DNA of 64,000 nt from Leucosporidium creatinivorum (Eukaryota; Basidiomycota; Microbotryomycetes; Leucosporidiales; Leucosporidiaceae), in the NCBI GenBank assembly GCA_001600635.1, contig BCKL01000003.1, positions 1,344,928 to 1,408,927 on the forward strand, written 5' to 3'. The position numbers were made by a program, and so were the translations under genes. Below the pieces are notes generated by a model, which searched no databases, had not been told where the DNA came from, and saw only the letters and a list, made by a program, of their open reading frames with translations. Position 1 is the first letter of the stretch, and every line of letters begins with the position of its first letter. Positions 33,736 to 45,613 of this stretch are shown here, one piece after another.

Positions 33736-35710
33736 TCAACTTGGGGTCAACCCGAGCCTCACCCTCGCCTCTCTCAACTCCCAGCAATCCTCTCCGCGGC
33801 ATTTATGCGCCTGGGCGCGCCCAAAGTCGATGAGCATGGGCTCCGAGTTGGTTTCGGGCGAGGAGGGGTCGACTCGGAGGACGACGTTGCGGGGGGAGAA
33901 CGAGTTGTGCTCGAGGTGGAGGGCGTGCAGTTGGTAAAGGGTGGCGTAGAGATGCGATCTGGATGACCATGAGGAGGGGGAGGGGGTCAGCCCCCGATGA
34001 GGATAGCGAGGGAGAGAGCCGCGCTCACTTTTGCGCCGAGCTGAGCTGGTCAAAGCTCTCCACCGCCTCCCCGCCATACTCGAGCATCAACACCTCCTCC
34101 TGATCATCAAACATCGTCCCCGCGAACACACCATACAACTTCGGTACCCTCCCTCCCTGCAATCCGCTCAAATGCTCGATATACGTCTCCGCCTCTCTTT
34201 CGGTCTCGTCTTCCGCGCCGTACTTGAGCGCTACGATCGTGCCGTCGAGGGTGCGACCAAAGTAACAGCGACCTTGGTGACCTCGTTTGGGGTCGGGCTT
34301 GATGGGGAGGAGCGGGTAGGTGAGAGGCGAGGGAGGAGGCGAGGGTGACGATCGAGGGCAGGAGCGCTCTGAGGGAGAGGAGCAGGCTGAGGAAGTGGGA
34401 GTGGGAGAGGAGAAAGGGTAGAGACGATATAACGTGTGGGTGTAGATGCTGTAGTCCTCCAGCCTGCGAGAGTCGTCCATCGAAGGCCAGCCGGCCGAGG
34501 GCGATCCGCCAGCGAGCTCGGGCGAGACGAAAATGGTGATTTCGGAGGCCTGTACTCAGCGTCAGCATCCCAGCCCGCTCAGCGGTAGCTCTTGCGCTCA
34601 CCTCCTTGAGCTCCGCGATTGAAGCGAGCGCGAATCCAGCTTCGAATGCCGAGTGTGTCGCGTGGGCTAAGGGCTCGCTCGGTTCCCCTCCCTCCTTCCG
34701 CTACAGAATCTCTCCAGCATTGCTCGTCTCATCCTCCATCAGGTCCTCAGCTGTCTTCTGGCCCAGAGCAGCTTCCACCGTAGCCCGACTGTCCTCCGAA
34801 AGCGGCAGAGGACGACTCGGCGAGCGGATGAAGGCGTAGACGGCGAGGGAGATGAGGGAAGGGGAGAGCTGATCTTGCGCAAGGGGAGGGGAGACGAGAA
34901 GAGACTTTTTCTTGCCGTGGACCTGTAGAGCGACGATAATAAAGCGTCGAAAGTCGGTGAGGATGGCGAGCGGCGTTGGAGGACCTGCCGGTTCGAGCAT
35001 CGCAATGGCAGCCTGTGGAGCGTGAAGTGGGTCAGTGATGCTCTTCCTCGCAAGTAAGACCGAGCGCGTACCCTGTATATCATCTGACGCGCACCAGGCG
35101 ATAGCTCTCCCGCCAGAATCGACCCTCCGGCCTCCTCGAGCTCTGCGCCGAGCTTGTGAAACAGCTCCACTCCCTCGTAAGCCGACGACCACCTCCCCAT
35201 GATAGCTCGCTGGGCTCCTTCCTCCCTTTGCGTTCCTCCTCGGTACATCAACATATCAATGACGGTGTTGCTCTTAGGCTCCACCGGGCAAAACGAAATC
35301 CAATCTGTCAGGAGATCCTCCTCCTGCGGTAACGACTTGTCCAGCGAGCGTGCGAGATAAGCAGCGAGGCTGAAGCTCAATCTCAGTGCATTGCCGTCGT
35401 GCGCGCACATGAAGTGTTCTTTGATGCGCAAAAGAGCGAGTTGCCAGCTGTACTGTTTGTCGGAGGGAGGGGCGGCGAGGTCGACCTCGCTCTGCTTGGC
35501 GACCGCGGGGTACAGCTGTAGGAAGTCTTGATGGATCGTTTTGGCGATATCGGGGACCAGCACGATGGGCAGACGGCGGTAGTCGAAGGGAACAAGCCAG
35601 TCCATCGTAGAGGGAGGGCGAGCGGGGGGCTTGGGCTGCTTGTAGCAGTCCCTCAGTGGAGGATGGACCGTCAAGAGCTCTTGCTCGAGGGATTGGACGA
35701 CTGTCTCCAT
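33736..35710 (-). pseudogene. Kinase-like protein family, copy A, with an in-frame stop
   Basis: The four exons are 35072..35710, 34602..35012, 34029..34549 and 33736..33958, fully in phase, and would code about 597 residues. An in-frame TAG at 34701-34703 (codon about 317) ends the frame where copies B and C have GAG. The N-terminal half (METVVQSLEQELLTVHPPLR) has no fold I recognise. The C-terminal part has a kinase fold: RCYFGRTLDGTIVALKY (Lys), EYGGEAVESFDQL (hinge region), HNSFSPRNVVL at the catalytic loop and PMLIDFGRA. The usual catalytic Asp is Ser. The frame beyond the stop is preserved, so the lesion is recent, is read through, or marks a split gene. About 60-75% similar by eye to copies at 45614 and 55366. 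Confidence 0.7.
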
Positions 35711-36049
35711 GGCGAGGTGAGAGAGCGACGACGAGGCCAGAGGAGAAGAGAGAAAAAGTCTGGCGCGGCTCGAGCTCAACTTGGCTCTGACTCGGTGCTC
35801 TGAGATGCTCAAGGTCAGAAACCGTCGTTTTACTAAACAAAGATACCCAGGGGCTTCACGCGAGCTATCCTCATGCACAGCGGGTTGTGAACCGCGCAAC
35901 AGGAGAGCGTCGCCGAAGCGGAGGGGTGCCTCCGCCGAACTTCTTCATTTGCCCTGCAGGTGGGCGATACCTCAACCTCGTTTCGCAGAGGAGATGTAGC
36001 AACAGATTGGATAACATTTACACCACCCGCCGCCTCCGAGCTCCTAGTC
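35711..36049. other. Promoter of kinase-like copy A and 3' flank of VPS25
   Basis: The 130 bases nearest the start codon are closely similar to the upstream regions of copies B and C (shared words around ATCTCAGAGCACCGA and TTGAGCTCGAGCCGCGCCAG). The three genes therefore probably share regulation or were duplicated with their promoters. Confidence 0.6.
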
Positions 36050-36974
36050 TTAGACGAACTTGACTCCATCGCCATCCTCGCCGAGCCCTCTGAACACCTG
36101 CGCCTTGCTCGCCTTAATGAGTACGTCCAATGACCGTCGGAGGATCGGTTCGGGGAGTTGGTAGAATTCTGTGTGCGAAAGAGGTGGAGGGAAGTGGAGA
36201 GGGTCAGTCAGCCTTCGATGCCTCGTTCGGCCGATTGAAGCGAGAGAAGACGACGAACCGGTCGTGTGTACGAGATCACCTCCCTCGGTCAGCTCGTAGA
36301 ATGTCATGATGCTATTTGTGAGGCCGCTCTCCTTGACCTGCGAAGCCAAAGCTCATCGTCAGCGTAGCTCGAAGGAGGAGGGAGGGACTCGGGGAGGGCC
36401 AGAGCGAACTCACCCAATCGTAGATGATGTTGGCCCACTCCTCGGGCTTCCTCCAGAATACTAAAGCCGCACTCGGAAGCTGTCCCTTGGTCTGTTTCGG
36501 TGGATCGTACTCTGCCGAACCAGCAGCGACCATCGCCTCGACGACGTTGCGGAGCGTAGCGAGATGTAGCCGACCTGGGGTATCGCGAGCGAGCGTGAGC
36601 AGTAGCTTGCAGCTACATAAGCGAGGAGAACTCACGGTTGATGCTCTTGTTGTGGAACAGCTCGCTTGCGCAGGTCTCGTCGGTGAGCTCGAGGCGGTAG
36701 GTCTTGTGGAAGCGCGAGTAGGCCAGGACAAGGGTGATCCACTGCGCTCGTTGATGTGCCCAAGTCTGCTCATTCGGCTGTTGTCTGTAGCGGTGTAGAA
36801 GGTGTTAGCTGCCAGCCGAAGAAGCGGAGGTGGAGCGGGAGAGAGGACTGACGTGAAGAAGGGCGGGAAAGAGTACAAGGAAGGGAATGTGAAGCCTCTA
36901 GGGGATATTAATGGTTGTACACTCAATTTGTGCTGCCCTGTGCTGCTCTGAGCGGGTGCGGTTGCCATGGCCAT
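36050..36974 (-). CDS. VPS25: ESCRT-II subunit Vps25
   Basis: The five exons are 36853..36974, 36636..36784, 36414..36574, 36260..36338 and 36050..36168, giving 209 residues, close to the usual length. The Pro-rich N-terminal segment FPSLYSFPPFFT and QPNEQTWAHQRAQW matches the Vps25 PPXY-like region that contacts Vps22/Vps36. The two winged-helix domains follow, with FHNKSINRRLHLATLRNVVE, ALVFWRKPEEWANIIYDWV and LTNSIMTFYELTEGGDLVH. Known role: endosomal ESCRT-II bridges to Vps20 in multivesicular-body sorting. A second in-frame ATG lies two codons after the first; either may be used. Confidence 0.92.
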
Positions 36975-37074
36975 TCTGGCGACGAATGCGGAGGGAGGGC
37001 AAGGAGGCGAATCGGCTCTTGAGCTTCTACGTCCTGCTCGCGTCGCCTGACTCGTCTCTTACAGCTCTACCGAC

Positions 37075-39950
37075 ATGTGAGTAGCTACTACTGCTCTGCT
37101 GTACATCATCACAGCTCACATCTCGCTTCTCAAGGTCCTTCCTGGGCGCGTCGACCAAGACGTACCGCTCTTACGGCAAGCGCAAGATCAACACTACCAA
37201 CAAGGGAGCTTACGCACTCTGGGACTCATCCCCCGAAGCCACCAACCGCACCAACCTACTCGCCAACAACTCCGCGCCGACCGCTCCGCACCGTTCACTC
37301 AACTCGCCGTCCTCTTCCTCTTCCACCTCATCCTCGAGCGATGAGGACTCACCACCGCCCAAGCCTTCTCGTACGCAAGCACTCGCTGCTACCAAGCCCC
37401 CCGTCGCCGCTCGCAAGAAGCCTGCAGCAGCAGCAACCGACAAGGAGAACAACAGCTCAAGCTCTCCCTTCGAAGGCTCTGCCCGTCGACCAGTCTTCAA
37501 CAAAGCCAAGAGTAGGATCGTTCTACACTCTCCCGTCAAGTCACGACGAGGCAAGACCGCCTCCAAGGCGCAGGAATGGTCAGCAGAGGACGACAGCGAT
37601 GCGCCGAAGCCGAAACCGACTCAGCGGGTGCCGCTCAAGCCGAGGTTCGAGATTGTCGTGCCTCCTAGCAAGAAGCCTTCGCCTCTGCGAGAAGAGGTGA
37701 AGCAGCCGAAATCTTCAGAGGACGAGGAATCGGGCGACGAGTCCGAAGAGCCCGTCGTTCGGCCCTCGCGGAGACGAGGCACGACGGCCAAGGTGCAAGA
37801 GTCGAGTGAGGAGGGAGATAACGCTTTCGAGGTCGTGGTCGAGGTGCCAGTCAAGTCGGCACGTTCGTCTAGGAGGTCGTCGAAGAGCCGAGCTTCCGTC
37901 GATTCGGTGGTGGTGGAGGAGCCGGTCAGGCTGTCGCTGAGGTCGAGGGCGAGGAAGGTGGCTGCTGAGGATGTGGAAGAAGAGGAGGAGGATGAGCTGG
38001 AGGAGAGTTCGGGACCTACGCTCGAGGACCCCGAGGACGAGGAAGAGGAAGAGGAGGATCAACTCGCCTCCTCCTCCTCCGACGAGCTCGAATCAGAAGG
38101 CGAGGAGGATCCCCTATCAGCCGTCAATCCCTCATCACACTCCTTCCCCTCCCTCCTCGAACCCCTCCTCGTCGCCACCTCCCAAACCCACCCCCTCGAC
38201 TTCACCTCCTTGATCACCTCCCCTCCCTCGCCCTTCTCCCCTCCGACAAGCATCTCCCGCGCCGCCTCCCGTTGGACCAAGATTGGAGAAGCTTCCTACT
38301 CGGAGGTGTTTGAGAGGGAAGGGATTGTAGTCAAGATCATCCCGGTCGCGGGCAAGGAGAATTATCAGCTCGAGGAGGAGGAGCGTGAGGAGGAGAATGA
38401 GGTGCCGTACTCGTCGGATTGGGCGAGTGTGGAGAGGGAGATCGAGATCAGTAAGCTGGTGGGAGGGGAGGGGAGCGAGGTGGAGGGGTTCGTCGAGTTC
38501 AAGGGGTGAGTTTGGTTCTTGCTCTCTGATCTCACGCACCGTCGCTGACTAGCTTCTCGCATCGCAGAGCTTTCATCGTCCAAGGTCGCTATCCTGCAGC
38601 TCTTCTCTCGCAATGGGACGCCTACAAGTTCTCCCAAACACCCCACTCAGACGACCAGATTCGACCCGGTTCGTTGTCCTCACTCCAGCCTCGTTCTTGC
38701 TCGGCTCGCTGACCTCTCTCTTTGGCGCGCAGACGTGCTTCCCGCCGACCAAGTCTACGCCATCGTCTGCCTTTCTCACGCTGGATCGGATCTAGAGGGC
38801 TACAAGCTGAGGAGTTGGACCGAGGCGACCAGTGTCCTGTGGCAGGTCGCGACCATCTGCGCCGAGGCAGAGGAGAGGCTGGAGTTCGAGGTGCGTTGCG
38901 CTCTTGCCACCTTCAGATGAGGTAAGACGAGTATCTGACTTTCTCTGGCTCTATCAACAGCACCGCGACCTCCACTGGGGCAACGTCCTCGTCCAGCCTG
39001 TCCCCTCTCCCACCTCCTCCTCCTCCCGCCCCTCAGCCCTCGCATCCCTCTCCCTCTCCACCCCACCCCGGAAATCCAAATCCTCCACCTCAACCACCAC
39101 TAGCACTCTCTCGACTTCAGCCCTCGCCCCTTCATCCTCCGGCGTCCAAGTCACCCTCATCGACTTTACGCTCTCACGCGCTCGAGTGCCGGGTGGGGAG
39201 GAGGAGGAGAGCGATAGGATCGTGTTTGATGGATTCGAGGATGAGTGTGTCTTTGAGGGAGAGGGTGAGTTGTCTGCTTCTTGGACAGGCGAAAGAGAGG
39301 GAGCGCCGAGCTGACTGATTTGGGATGGGGCGAGCAGGCGACCATCAGTTTGATGTATATCGAGCGATGAGGAGGCATATCGAGGCGACTGAGGAAGAAG
39401 AGGGGGGATGGGAGGGCTTCCACCCGCTGACGAACGTGATGGTGCGTGGCTTTTCTACTCTCTTTCGGCGCCGAGCTCGAGCTGACAGGCTCTTCCCTTT
39501 GACACACCGCCCAAACAGTGGCTACACTACCTCTCCCTCAAGCTCCTCCACTCCAAGGGTCTCAAACCCCCTCCACCACCATCCCTGTCGTCCCCCGCCC
39601 CTTCCTCGCCATTCAAGCCCTCCCGCCCTTCCACCCGCCGAGCATCCGCTCTCCCAGCAGCAAGCCGATCCGCCCTCGTCGAAGGGGGAGCAGGAGCAGG
39701 GAAGAGGAAAGCCCGTACCCTCCCCGCTAAACTGGCGGATGAGGCGAGGCTGCGGAAGGAGAGAGCGGCGTGGGAGATGCTGAAGAGGGTGGAGAGGGCG
39801 TTGGGCGAGGCGGTGGGAGTGGTGGAGAAGGGGAAGGTGAAGAAGGGTGGGAGGAAGGTGGGGAGGAAGGAGGTGGATATGGGGGCTGTGAGGTTGGGCT
39901 CGGCGGAGGAGGTTGTGGGTTGGTGGAAGGCTTTGAGCGGGGAGCAGTGA
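37075..39950 (+). CDS. haspin: Haspin histone H3 Thr3 kinase
   Basis: The seven exons are 37075..37076, 37135..38505, 38568..38668, 38733..38890, 38961..39264, 39338..39441 and 39519..39950, giving 823 residues. Exon 1 contributes only the A and T of the start codon; the G comes after the intron. The N-terminal 350 residues are disordered, basic and then acidic. The kinase domain follows, with WTKIGEASYSEVFER as the Gly-rich loop, VVKIIPV (Lys), the diagnostic HRDLHWGNVLV (about residue 545) and TLIDFTLSR in place of DFG, the haspin form of this motif. Known role: it phosphorylates H3 Thr3 in mitosis to place the chromosomal passenger complex. The C-lobe carries a long inserted basic tail. 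Confidence 0.92.
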
Positions 39951-40090
39951 GCGCAGAGCAGAGTAGAGCAGTATTACCCCGTCTTGTGTTGTAACTCCCC
40001 ATCTTTCACTCTCCATCTCACTGCGTGCTCAGCCAAGCAAGGAGCAGCATATCGTGCCGCGCGGGCATATCGGATTCCCCTCACCACTCG

Positions 40091-41454
40091 CTACGGCCGG
40101 ACCTCCCTCCCCCCGCCCGCCTTAATATCACTCTCCATCTCCTCATTAGCCCTCTCCCATCCACTCTCATACGCCACACGATAAGGGTTAAGCTGCGAGT
40201 CCTCCTCGTCGTCCAATTGGCCGGAGAGGCTGAACTCGGCTGGCGCTCCTCCCGCCGTGGTGGAGCTGCTTGTGGCGAGACCAGAGCCACCGAGAGAGAG
40301 TTTGGAAGAGGAGAGGAAGTCCAAGTCGACGTCCGAATCAGCATCCGAGTCGTCCGAGTCTGGGTGGAAACTATGTCGGCGCCGAGGGGAGGGGGTCAGC
40401 CAACTCGCAACTCGTCCAGGTCTCGACCAGCTCCTACTCACATGAACTCTCCAACTTTGCTCTCGCCCATGGCACCCCTCAACCTCCCTCCCCCTCCCAT
40501 ACTGCGCTCAATAGCCGCTTGCTTCTCCTCCCTCCGTCTCGCTGCTTCGCGTTGGCGGTTGACGGCGGCTTGTTGCAGGGCGATGGATTCGGAGAGGGAG
40601 ATTGTGGAGGTTAGGGAATGGGGAGATTGTGGGCCCTGTTCGATTGACGGAGGGAGCGGTTAGTGAGGAGCGGCGGAGACGTAAGTCAGAGCAGGCGCAC
40701 CGAGGGGCGAGAGGCGAGCCGTTTCTTCGTGAGGGGCGATGTGGCCAGCTCGGCTGGGTCCGTAGCGTGTGATACATCCGTGACATCCTCCATCTTAACC
40801 TCCCCATCCTCGCTCTTGATCGGCTTGACGTCCTCCTCCTCATTCTCGAGCTTGACCGAGCTCTTCTCCTCCAAGTGAGTCCTCTCCATATCATCCCTGA
40901 TCCTCCTCATCTGCTTCAATTCGTTTAATCGAGCGGCGATGCGAGTTTGCGAGGCGAGTAGCTTGGTAGAACCGCCGGGCAGGAGGGAGAGGGTCGTCCT
41001 AGCGTATCCCAGCGGCGGGTCAGCATTCGACTGCAGGCAAGGAGCAGCAACCAACTCACGGTGACTCCAACACCTCCTTATTCCTCAGCAGCATATCCTC
41101 TAGATCCTCAATACTCAAGGCCGAGAGATCCCTCTCCTTGCCGTTGCCTGCTCCTCCGCCTCCGCTGTGCCCTCCACCAGTACCGTTACTCGCTCCCAGA
41201 GGACTAGCAGCTTTCTTCTTGGGTACAAAAGGGGATTTAGTGGAAGCGCGGAGGTCGCGAGCGGCGGAACGGGCGAGAGCGTGGGCGGAGTGGGAGGTTG
41301 AGGTCGAGGTTGAGGACGAGGCGAAGTTGCGAGGTGGTAGGCGTGTAGCCTGAGTCGGAGGAGACATGATTACATCGCCTGTTGCTGCTGGGGCTGTAGG
41401 CGTTGGAGGAGCCGAGGAGCTGGCCGAGCTGGGGCGAGGCAGGCGAAGTGACAT
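40091..41454 (-). CDS. Unknown charged coiled-coil protein
   Basis: The four exons are 41060..41454, 40701..40998, 40442..40635 and 40091..40370, giving 388 residues with agreeing phases. The N-terminus is Ser/Pro/Thr-rich. The central block LSIEDLEDMLLRNKEVLESP, then SLLPGGSTKLLASQTRIAAR and LNELKQMRRIRDDME, is predicted helical. It faintly recalls the POLR2M/GRINL1A-type motif, which I cannot confirm. The C-terminus is acidic (FHPDSDDSDADSDVDLDF) and ends with a charged helix. A nuclear role is only a guess from composition. The gene starts divergently from the CNH-like gene 184 bases away. Confidence 0.62.
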
Positions 41455-41638
41455 GATGCGAGCTCAGAGGGGAGTGAGAGAGCTGTAGCTGTGTAGGCTG
41501 AGGGGCAAGCGAATTGCCTAGTCGAGTAATTCGAGTAGTAGTCGAGGTTAAGAGAGCGAAATGAATGGCAAGAGGCCAAGCTTGAGATTCGCCTCTTGCG
41601 CTCCACCACTCCGCTAGCTGAGAGAGCTCGTTCGGCTG

Positions 41639-44600
41639 ATGGACTCTCGTTTAGACTTACCTAGCTCTCCTCGGCCATTCAATACAACTACAGCAACTCG
41701 CTCAACACCTCCTACACCTCCCACCTGTCCACCACCCCTTCCTCCTCGCTCTCCAGCACAACAGCAGCTCGCTCCTGCTTCTCCAGCCAGCGCTGCTTCA
41801 GCTAAAGCTGCCAACGCTACAGCAACCTCCTCCGACATCTCATCTACACCTCTCTCGCCTGCTCCGCCCCTCCCACCCCGTCTCTCCCTCACTACATCCT
41901 TCCCTGAACCTCCAACACCGCCCCTCGCAACGTCCGCCCGGACTGACGCGCTCGCTCCTCGTCCTGATGAGCTACAGGACGAGCTGGAACTGCCAACCTA
42001 TGCGCATCTCCAGTCGCAAGAAGTTGGCAACCCGCGCTTTGGGAGGTGGAAGGGATGGTCAGTTGGCGCCCCCTTTCAAACCGAGAGAGGACGAACGCCG
42101 AGCTGACCTTCTACTGTGGCTACAGGATCGAGAAGCGGGCGAGGGAACGCAAGGATGAGAGGGAAGCGCTGAGGGAAGCTGGTGTCCAAGGCTCAAGCGG
42201 ATGGGACCTCCCCGGCGACGACGGAAGCGGACCGAGGAGCAGCGCCGACCTCTCCTTCGACGATTCGGAGACTCGCGCTCGAGACGCTAGAGCCGAACAG
42301 CGGCTCTCGAAGCAGGATCGGAGAGTAGGAGGAAAGAAGGGCATCGTTGTCACCAATCCTGATCCTCCTTCCTCGTCGAGCGCGTCCCTCGTCGCCGCCC
42401 CATCCGCCGAGCGGGAACGAGAGAGTCCGGCTTTGTCGCCCTCGTCGTCGCTGCTGGGGAAAGGACGAGTGCAGAAATTGACAAAGAGTATGGGCATTCA
42501 TCCGCTGGGTGGGAGGTTTGCGAGGGGTGTCGAGGGGAGGGTTAGGACGGGATGCCTCTTGCCGAGCAGTACTGGAGCTGATGGGAGTGTTGGTGGCGAT
42601 AGGTAAGTTGTTCGGTTCTTCTCCGCGCTTGGGTATAGCACTGACCACAAACTCGACACCTGCTCAGGTTCATGCTCATCGGCACCGACGAAGGTGGGCT
42701 TTCGCCATCTCCGTCCCTTCCTCCCCTTCAGGTCGACTCGCACAACTCTGCAAACTCAGTCTAACCCTTCGTCACTTGCAGGGCTCACCCTCCTCGACCT
42801 CAACCCCACCCTCTCCCACACCACTCCCCTCCGCACCTCCGCCGCTCCCTCCCTCTCCGATGCGACCCTTCACCCACTCTGGACGGGCCTCAGCGTCCTA
42901 CAGCTCGAGGTAATGCTTGAGAGTAGTACTTCTGGGAGTTCGGGAGCGCCGGTTGGGCTAGTTGTCGGATTGGTCAAGCCCGAGAGCGGCGAGGCCGAGT
43001 TGAGGATGTGGAGGTTGGCGGCGTTGAGCAACTTGGCGAGGTGGAAAGTGTTTAACGAGGTGTGTGGCGCTCTCGAAGGTATGGCGCTGCCTCCGCTGAC
43101 CCAGATAGATTGCGCAACAGGCTTCCCCTCCTCTCGATCTCTCCGCTACCACCTCGGCAACGAATGCCTCAACCACAACCTCGACGGAAGGCAAGCGCTC
43201 CTCCCGCTCCTACATCAAATCCCTCTTCTCCTCCTCCTCGCCCACCTCGCCAACCGACACCAAGGGCAAAGGCACAGCTCGCGCCTCGGGCTCGGTGGCC
43301 GTCCCCACCTCGCTGCGCGAGTCGATGGAGGAGGATGGGGGGTTCGTTGTCCTCGGAGGAGCTGGAGCTGGAGCGCAGAACTCGACGGGCCACTCTCGAC
43401 TCGGTAGCTCGGCTTCCTCCACCTCCGGCGCAGAGGGCGCTCCCGCGACCGCCGACTCGGAGACTCGCTTCCTTCCTTCCTCCCAGCCAACCGCTCGGCT
43501 CTCCTCCGACTCTCTCCGCCCCTCGTCCATCGCCAGCTGCTTCGGTCGCACGACGCCTACTCCCACCTCCCCCTCCAACGCCAACCTCTCCCTCCCCCTC
43601 GAATGGGCCACTTCCTCCGTCCCCTTCCCCCTCCCCAAAGCCGCCGGTCCGATCCTCTTCTTCACTCTTTGTCGTACGCCTCCGTCAAGTGTGGAGGAGC
43701 ATCCGAGAAGGGAGGCTGGGATTAGGGAGAGGAGGAGGGAGAGGGAGAGGAGGGAGAGGGGGAGGGGGTGGTTGTTGGTTGCTACGCCGAGGACTGTGTT
43801 TGTTTATGAGAGTGCGGAGGGGGAGAGCAGGAGGTGGAGGCTGAGGAGGGAGTTCTATGTGAGTTTGAGGGAGAGCTTCGCGAATCGCAGCTCGGCGATG
43901 CTCGAGTTCAGCCTGGAGACGAGTTCCTGACCCTCCACACTCGTTGAACAGGCTCCAGCAACACCTAAACAGCTCACCCTCATCCGCGCCCTCCCACCAC
44001 ACGGCCCTCACAGCCCTCCACCCCTGCTTAGCCGGCGCGACTCTCGCAGCAAGGGCTCCTCTCCCAACCCCTCCGACGCCTCCGACCTCCCCACGGACCT
44101 CTTCCTCTTCCTCACCATGCGCACCAAAGCCGTTTTGATCAACCTCGTCGATTCCTCCGTTCGGGAGGTGGCTCTGCCCTCCTCGGCGCCAGGGAGAGCG
44201 ACGTCGACGCTGCAGACTGCTAGCAGTCTTACGGCGAGGGCAGTGGAGGTGGGGAGGAATAAGGTCTCGAAGTTGGTGGAGGGAAGTAAGGGCGTGCCGG
44301 TGGGGATGAGGGGTGAGGGAGGGAAGGGCTTGGGTTTGGTGAAGGGGAAGAAGGTGGGTGGTGATGGAGTGGCTGGTGGTGGCGCGGGAGGAGAGGCAGA
44401 AGGGGGAGGGGACTGGGTGGGATGTCAGACTTTGAGCTTCGGAGCCGGAGGTGCAGGAGGAAGGAAGGACGTGCTCCTCCTCACCAAGGGCTCGATGACC
44501 TACGTCTACCCCTCGCCTCTCCCTTCTTTCGCTCCCTCCCTCGCCGTCTCATCCAACACTACTCCAACCTCTTCCCTCAGCGCCAATAACTCGCCCCCTC

Positions 44601-45202
44601 CACCAACGACCCTCCCGCCCCCTCTCGCGACCTTCTCCTTCCCACTCACCTCCTCCTCCCCACTCGTCCATCTCTCGCCCCTCGTTCGGCAGGACCTCAA
44701 GCCGCAGTACCGGGAGCAGGGATTGCAGCACCTGGTGCTGACGGCGTGGACGAGGTCGGGAGTGCATGTTAAGGAGGGGATTGTCGACCTCGGTGCCGAG
44801 CGAGGAGCAGCAGGGAGGTGGTTCACGCCGCTTGAGGAGTATGAGAAGAGGGCGGGGGAGTCACCTCTCCTTCCTTCCCCTTCGTCGACCGAGGAAACGA
44901 GCGTACGGTATGGGGCCGAGCAAGGAGACGTCGATGTGGAGGAGCTCGAAGGTCAGGCGTCGCTCGATTTCGGTCGTGAGGTCCTACAGCTCGGCGTCGG
45001 CGGTCCACTTCTCCGCTACACCTCCTCGACCGCCCAGCATCGACCTGCTGGCGATTCGGATGCCTCGGACGACTCGGAGGACGAGCAGAGCGAGTTCGGC
45101 GCTGGCGCGAGGGCTCACTCGGAGGAGGAGGACGAGACGGAGGCTGGTGTATTCTTCTGTGTGAGAGGGGTGGAGGATTGGGGGATCAAGTGGGTGGGTT
45201 GA
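41639..45202 (+). CDS. Large CNH-like (citron homology) beta-propeller protein
   Basis: The six exons are 41639..42057, 42126..42602, 42668..42693, 42782..43059, 43121..43858 and 43952..45202, giving 1062 residues. After a 290-residue disordered N-terminus the sequence has alternating hydrophobic strands of the CNH type: FMLIGTDEGLTLLDLNP, APVGLVVGLVKPESGEAELR, WLLVATPRTVFVYESAEG, DLFLFLTMRTKAVLINLVD and KDVLLLTKGSMTYVYPSP. Long Ser/Pro/Gly inserts separate the strands. CNH domains bind small GTPases or membranes in Rho GEFs, Vps39/Vam6 and some kinases. No kinase, DH/PH or clathrin-repeat part is visible, so the role stays open. The domain call is by pattern only. Confidence 0.6.
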
Positions 45203-45613
45203 AGTCGGATCGAGCGCCGGGAAGGCGAACGCCGAGCGAGGAATAGAAGCCGAGGTGAGGGGAGCTCTGGTAGCTTTGGGTATTCGTGCATGGTAGCAGG
45301 CTCTGCCTATGCTGCTTCTGAAGCTGAGTCGCTGGGTTTGAATCGCGAGCAGTACAAATGCGCGTGGTGTGAGACAGCCGAGCGGTGTCAGAAAGTCGGG
45401 CTCGGCGATTAGTCCTCAGCGCCTCAGAGCAGACGAGGGCCTGTCACGCAGTTGTCCTAGCATCACAAGACAAAATTCCCCCTCTCCGTGAGCTCGGACC
45501 ATTAACTGACTGCAAGCATCTCAGAGCACCGACTCAGAGCCAAGTTGAGCTCGAGCCGCGCCAGACTTTTTCTCTCTTCTCCTCCTGCCTCGTCGTCGTT
45601 CACTCACCTCGCG
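45203..45613. other. Spacer with duplicated promoter of kinase-like copy B
   Basis: From about 45520 on, the sequence is the promoter repeat shared with copies A and C. The first 300 bases are the 3' flank of the CNH-like gene with nothing recognised. Confidence 0.5.
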
